Origin: Lepas anatifera
Taxonomy: Eukaryota > Arthropoda > Thecostraca > Lepadidae
Length of the DNA stretch: 64,000 nucleotides
Direction: 5' to 3'
Assembly: GCA_034440635.1 (NCBI GenBank)
Contig: JAOTON010000466.1
Coordinates: 186,001 to 250,000 of the forward strand
Positions within the stretch are counted from its first letter, which is position 1. Every line of letters begins with the position of its first letter. Of this stretch, positions 58,760 through 64,000 are shown one piece after another. The notes beneath the pieces were generated by a model. The model ran no database searches. It was not told where the DNA came from and saw nothing but the letters and a program-made list of their open reading frames with translations. The translations under genes were made by a program, and so were the position numbers.

Positions 58760-59208
58760 GAATGATAAACCTGACTTGCAGGCTTATGAAGAGATACGTT
58801 AAGAACGAAATATGGTTCGTTTTCAGCACATTGTCATGCGGCTCTCTTGCGCTGTTGGGGCGTTAGCCCAGGTCGCAGACCGGAGTTTCCAGATGTCCCA
58901 AAAAAGTCGACTAGTTGGGTACATTTAAGTACGAACAAGATTCAGGCGGGTTAATTCGGCATAAACCTCTCTCAAGATCGTTCCCTGTCACCCGCCTCTC
59001 CTTGCTATTGCACTCAGCTCACTTCGGTAAAAATACCGTCTTGGGTTAACTAGGCTATTTGACGCAAATCAGATACAATTTAACAACGTATTCTTCCTTT
59101 GTACTTTAAGTACATTTGGAATACTCTATTCTGTCAATAATATTTCGAAAATATACCCACGTAGCTTTCCGGTATAATTTTTGATGAGCTGCGAGTATGC
59201 AACATTTA

Positions 59209-59997
59209 CAGGGTGACCCAAAAAAAACGGGCCCCAACGTTCGAAAGGCCATCAAGTCAATGCTTTGCGTCGGATTTTAATGAAACTTTGGGCATAAATA
59301 CGCTTTTGTGTGTTAAGTCAGATGCCAAAATATCATAGTAATAGAACTACAACTCTCTATTCCATATCAAATATTCTAGACATCCTATTTTCTTAATATG
59401 TGCATTTTTGTGCATTGTACTTACAAAGTTTAAACGCTCCGCAAATTAAATATAAAAATTGCAGGACTTTTTCGATAAGCATGCAGCCTAAGAGAACCTC
59501 AATGCAGATAATGAAACCAATCCAAGTCACTTGGGATGCCCAGAGAAGTGCATAGTCGAGCTTGAAGAGAACTTCAGGGGATGAGGGCCACCTTGCCTGA
59601 GAAATCTGGTGCGCGGGGTAAAACAGTCCCTCTTTACCTCCCGTGAAAACCCCTTAAATATTTTATTTTCGGACTGCAAAAAGCACTGTGTGTAGCCAAA
59701 GAGTCCAGGATCACTCCTGTGCTAAAGAAATGCAGCCCTGGGAAATATCCAGGACACTACACCGACCACTTATCATATTTTTTCGTCGATTTTTGAGAAT
59801 GAACGGATACAGAAAATAGGATGTCTAGAACATGTATTATGGAACAAAATGTTTATATCCTATTATTTTGATATTCTGGTATCTTACTCAACACACAAAA
59901 ACGCATTTATGCTCAAAGTTTTATTTAAATCCGACGAAAAAATATTGACGTTATGGCTATATGAATGTCGGGGCCCGTTTTTTTTTGGTTCACCCTG
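59209..59997. mobile_element. Tc1/mariner-type MITE with ~190-bp inverted repeats
   Basis: The left arm (59209 to about 59398) starts CAGGGTGACCCAAAAAAAAC and the right arm (about 59814-59997) is its diverged inverted copy ending GGTTCACCCTG. Both ends abut TA (59207-59208, 59998-59999), as mariner-type insertions do. Arms share AGACATCCTATTTT and ACACACAAAA(A/G)CG-type words. The ~415-bp centre has no recognised gene. Confidence 0.88.
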
Positions 59998-59999
59998 TA

Positions 60000-60962
60000 C
60001 TTCAGGCTGATTTTCGACCGCAGATTGTGACCTGATCGCGACGAAATTTTGAACCGATGTCCAAAATGAACCAACTAATTAAATATTTTCGGGTGCACTC
60101 ATTTCTAAACAAAAGTGTGAGAACTATAAAGTCATATTGCTTATCAAAACACCAACTCAGCAGCATTTCATATGTTAGTAGATTCATGAAGGCTCACATT
60201 GTCCAGTTGCAGAACGGTGTGCGCCATCCAGCTTCGGCCAGGCAGGCTGCAACTGGCCAGAAAGTGAGGGGGCCATAAATCTTCAGCTTCCAACTCTGAC
60301 ACTACATTTTCCATTAAAAAACTGAAGGCTAACCAGATTTGGGTCCATTTTTGCTCCCAGTTAATTACGCTAGAATATTCCCTGTGCCCCAAATCCGTTA
60401 AAAAACGAAATATAAATTTTTGCTGGAGGTGAAGTGGCCTAGCCTCAGCAGAGGATCTGTTTGTGATTTCAGCCTTTTAGTTACCCTCACTGGTCTACAA
60501 GAGAACGTAAGACTTGAAAGAAAGGACGTGATTGAAATGTGGTCACAGGACAGAATGAGCTTCCGAGCAGCAGCAAGGAAGTGAACGCAGGAATGCATTT
60601 TACAAATTACGACTTTGTGCTAAATCTTCTTTGGATGCCATGAACAGTAAACTCCACCCGTCGGATCTATGGAACGAATTGGAACAAGTATCACATCGGG
60701 AGATTTGTGATTTCTGGTATTGTTGCATAGGCATAAAACCGCATCCATGACGGTGACAGACTAGGGTCTGCACGTAAGTGACTGTTTTGGGGTTCAAAAC
60801 ATAACATCATGTGGAAGCCATCGGCTCAGTATGATCCTCAGTCCCTCTGATCATGCTATGATTTATTAGTCAGTCACATAATTAGATAATTACAGCACTC
60901 GTAAAATAAAAATCAAGGTAAAATTGGCACAGCTCCATTCATGTTTTTAATGAGAGTCTAAG
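60000..60962. other. No recognisable feature
   Basis: Only short frames without recognised similarity. Confidence 0.5.
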
Positions 60963-61146
60963 CATGGGCACCGAAAGCGGGAGGGACGCGTCTCCCCTGT
61001 TCGCCAACCAGGGAGATGTTCCCCCAAAAATTTTAGGGTCAATCGTCATTAATGCTGTCAGGTACCGAATATGCTAAAAATTTGCCTCCCCGGTCAGCAG
61101 CAGCCTGGGTCCGTCCCCCTGCGAAAATTCCGTGGCAGCGCCCCTG
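60963..61146. mobile_element. Possible hAT-type MITE, decayed
   Basis: It begins CATGGGCACCGAAAGCGGG and ends CGTGGCAGCGCCCCTG. The flanks AGTCTAAG and CTTCTTAG match at 5 of 8 positions only. Similar length and G/C-rich ends to the other MITEs here make it plausible. Confidence 0.4.
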
Positions 61147-61403
61147 CTTCTTAGAAAATACAAATGTGTGATAACGGAAAAGTGTTGTCCCAATTTCTTA
61201 CTCCTATCCAATTTCAAAATTGTTTTATTCTATTCATGGTGTTTTATAGCACAAAAATAATACATAGTTGTTTTGATTTAAAACACCAGTCCCATTAAAA
61301 AATCCGAATTTTGCTATGGCCTACGCTTCGGCTGTTTCCGACCTAAAAATCACCCCCTGAGCAAGGCTCCCTGTACAGGTAAACACTCCCGTCTGACTTC
61401 TTG

Positions 61404-61445
<42 letters not shown>

Positions 61446-62045
61446 TCGGTTGTTTAGTCATTCTAAAATTCCCACATCTTTTTCTGGGAAACGCTTGTAA
61501 GCCCGAATCAGCTATTTTCGTCTCATTACCACAATATCATTTTATAAGAAAAAATGCTATTTCTCTCGGTAATGGAATATAGAAGTTACCGAAATATCAT
61601 CAATCATGATTGGATAATTGATCGGGTGAAGTCTGATGTTTTCGAGCTCAGTTTGGTGATTGTAAAAGCACTGATCATGGTTTTTGAGGGACAGCAAATT
61701 GTTAGGCTGACTTAAAATGATGGAACATTAGCCGCTAGATTTCACTTCTGGGTACGAGGAGGTACGAGGCACCCTTATAGATTCCTGGCAGTTTTTCAAA
61801 CACAAAAACTCATTGACACATCATTGTAGCTGACCTCTCGCTTGTTTAGATTATCGATCAAATTAGAGAACACGTTGCTGAGATGACTGAATGCAGGGGC
61901 GGTAAAAACCGAACCAGTTTTGATGCCCAGGATCATGTAATATTAGTAAGGGTAAATCCCATTGTTTTTTTCAATGCTTTCATATTCCCCTATTTCAAAA
62001 CTTGATTTGAAAACACGGTAGTCAAAGTCCATGTAAACTCTATGG
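61147..62045. other. TC microsatellite; otherwise nothing recognised
   Basis: A (TC)n run lies at about 61408-61441. No gene is recognised. Confidence 0.7.
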
Positions 62046-62452
62046 CTGTGGCGGATCCAGAAGGGAGAGACAAAAAGGCATTTAACCCCCCCCCTAAACG
62101 GAAAAGTTTGGAGTATCGGAGTAAACTACGCTTTTGCCCCCTCCCCCACACACACACAGCGATCGACCTTCTTTTTGCCCCGACTCGTCTTGAGTTCATA
62201 AGCGAGATTTTTGTTCCTTTAACTCTAAACTTCAAACAGAACCAGTCAACTTTAGTGTAAACATTGGACCATGGATAAAAACCAACCATCTTGTGCGTAT
62301 ATTTATCACCCCGTCACGGTTTTGTTTGCCTTTCGCCTTGGATATCCCAAAAAGTTACCGTCAAGTTATATCGCAGCGAAATTTTTCACACCGTGACGTT
62401 TTTTGTTGCGACTTTGGCTTGCCCCCAAACTGACCGGCTAGATCCGGCACTG
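62046..62452. mobile_element. Probable hAT-type MITE (407 bp)
   Basis: The left end CTGTGGCGGATCCAGAAGG and the inverted right end CAGTGCCGGATCTAGCCGG are similar, both with the GGATC core of the local MITE family. The flanks are CTCTATGG (62038-62045) and CTCAATGA (62453-62460), 6/8 matching. Confidence 0.6.
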
Positions 62453-62460
62453 CTCAATGA

Positions 62461-64000
62461 GATGCCCTTGTCCACTCAGCAGGGCCTGAGCAGCTGGCAA
62501 GATACATTTACTGCAGCAGGATCATGTCCCCAGTCGGCTGCCACGTGACTGGCACGCGCCCGGGGCGCAGAGGTACCGGTCACGCCGGTAAACAGGTGTC
62601 CGTGTGCCAGTGGCGTGGCCAGGGGTGACCAGGCTATAGGCTCTCCTTTTTGTTCAATATTTCCTATCCACGTTCGTGAATGTATTCACTTTGACTTCAA
62701 ACTGCAGATTTTCTGCTATCAACTACCTTGAAGAATTTCTGGCTATGCCACTGCTCCCGTCCCATTCACCAAAACATGAATGAACAGACCTGCCACAGCG
62801 GCCACTCATGCGAATCCGGTACTGCCAGTGCCATCTATTGGTAAAGTTTTATAAAACTTGAAATAACTTTTTCGCCGAGCGTTTTTTGGTTTTGATTCTG
62901 TATGGAAATTGTATAAAGGAGATAGCCGCAAAACTCTGTTGTTTCCGTTTTTCCGATTTTTAACCTGAATTTTTGGAAAACGCTTTCAAATTTCAGCTTC
63001 TCATATCTTTCTTATAAGGCAAAAATTCAAAAAAGTACAACAACAGGGTTGTGGAGACTGGCTCCTAGAACATATGCCCACCCACCCTGTTTCAATGATT
63101 ATATCATGTGAAAAGTTATTCAAACTTCAAGTTTGAGAAATTTGAAAAAGAAAGTCAAATTGTACAAAAATAAGAAATGAATCAGGCTTGAAAAACATCT
63201 GCCGTAACGATACACTTGTTATCTACTTATGGTGAAAACATCACGACGATAGCCACGTTACTTTACGAGATATTTCACGAAATATGCTCCCATAGAGTTA
63301 ACATTGATAACGCACCCTTAAGCATATTTTCAGACTTGGGTCAATAACTGTGCAGGAAATGGTGATACAACTTTTATTTTGATACCATTACGTTGAGATT
63401 GCTACTACGAGTCGATTATGAGTCGAATATGAGTATCGAGTCGACTATGCTAGATTAGATAGTGACCTTGACCTGACCTGATGTGTGACCTGATGTGTGT
63501 GATCAATGGTCGGGAATTATTGTCACCAGTTGAAAAAAAACAAATTTATAAATCAAAATCAACAGACTTCTAATTTTACAGGCCCAAAAATGTGTCCGTT
63601 ATTTACACTATCCACCAAAAGGTCCCAACCTTAATTGACAGCGATCTGATGAATTTCTCTTGAAATTCTTTTAAGTTTGTAATTTTAAAGTAATGTTGTT
63701 TCGGTCGTTACTTTTTCAAATATTATCACTTCTATTTCAAATTTCAAATTAAAGCAAATCGTTACCAAGAATCCTTAGCACCACGATCGAGATCACGAGA
63801 AGGTATCCCACCTCACATCGTGGGACTCCAACTGCCCCGAACCGGGCCACACCGGCACGTTAAATTCTACTATTTACTGCTACAAAATAATAATCCAGAA
63901 CTTATAAATCTCGGGGTTTTAGGGTGCTTCAGTTGCCAGGGCTATATAGCGAACTTATCAATCCCCACCCTGAAGATACCGTAAAAAGATATATCATCAC
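62461..64000. other. No gene recognised; repeat fragment at right end
   Basis: TGACCTTGACCTGACCTGAT with further TGACCT lies at about 63465-63500. The end (about 63890-63990) resembles the repeat at 8330 (ggggttttagggYgc). Nothing else is recognised. Confidence 0.5.

Larger units (their letters stand above)
55730..58900. repeat. Tandem pair of a ~1.1-1.3 kb repeat, second copy interrupted
   Basis: Unit A spans about 55730-57015 and unit B about 57016-58031 plus 58760-58900. They share GAGAAATTTTGG, GGAGATGGA/GGAGATGAA and CCGGTTCGAATC stretches, the CCAGTGACCTCCTGACGGGT segment and the end GGGGCGTTAGCCCAGGTC. Unit A has about 200 bp (near 56300-56460) that B lacks. Unit B is split by the insertion at 58032-58759. 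No coding sequence is recognised. Confidence 0.85.

Overview
This is a repeat-rich metazoan nuclear DNA window. It holds spliced exons with GT/AG borders, non-LTR retrotransposons of the I-like and CR1-like types, a Penelope-like element, tRNA-derived SINEs, hAT-type MITEs and long minisatellites. No bacterial gene organisation is present. An aquatic arthropod such as a crustacean is my best guess, but that is inference from repeat content and gene style, not a demonstrated placement.

The only host gene I can support is an axonemal dynein heavy chain on the minus strand, closest by recalled family sequence to DNAH6 (single-headed inner-arm type). I place 22 internal exons between 45256 (5') and 5079 (3'), about 4.2 kb of coding sequence. 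They run from just before AAA4, through AAA4, the stalk with its microtubule-binding domain, AAA5 and AAA6, into the start of the C-terminal domain. Reading phase is continuous across every junction, except that the exon at 5817-6058 carries one extra base. The tail, linker and AAA1-AAA3 would lie beyond the right edge, and the last C-terminal exons beyond the left edge.

Layout from left to right: 1-5078 holds two decayed LINE fragments; 5079-7810 has exons 22 to 19; 7811-13600 is an intron with a nearly full-length I-like LINE; 13601-20397 has exons 18 to 10 with 51-bp and 33-bp minisatellites; 20398-31069 is an intron with two hAT MITEs and a three-level nest (Penelope-like element split by a CR1-like LINE, which is split by a solo LTR); 31070-32588 has exons 9 to 6, including the microtubule-binding domain; 32589-39152 is a 22-bp minisatellite intron split by a 4.55-kb hAT-like insertion; 39153-45256 has exons 5 to 1 with a 3-kb 30-bp minisatellite; 45257-64000 contains no recognisable gene, only repeats, MITEs and a mariner-type palindromic element.

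The most unusual signal is that at least two intronic minisatellites are amplified copies of the end of the neighbouring exon plus its 5' splice site. Their unit lengths near the exon are multiples of three (30 and 33 bp) and stay open in the dynein frame, so the exon is followed by tandem in-frame candidate splice donors.
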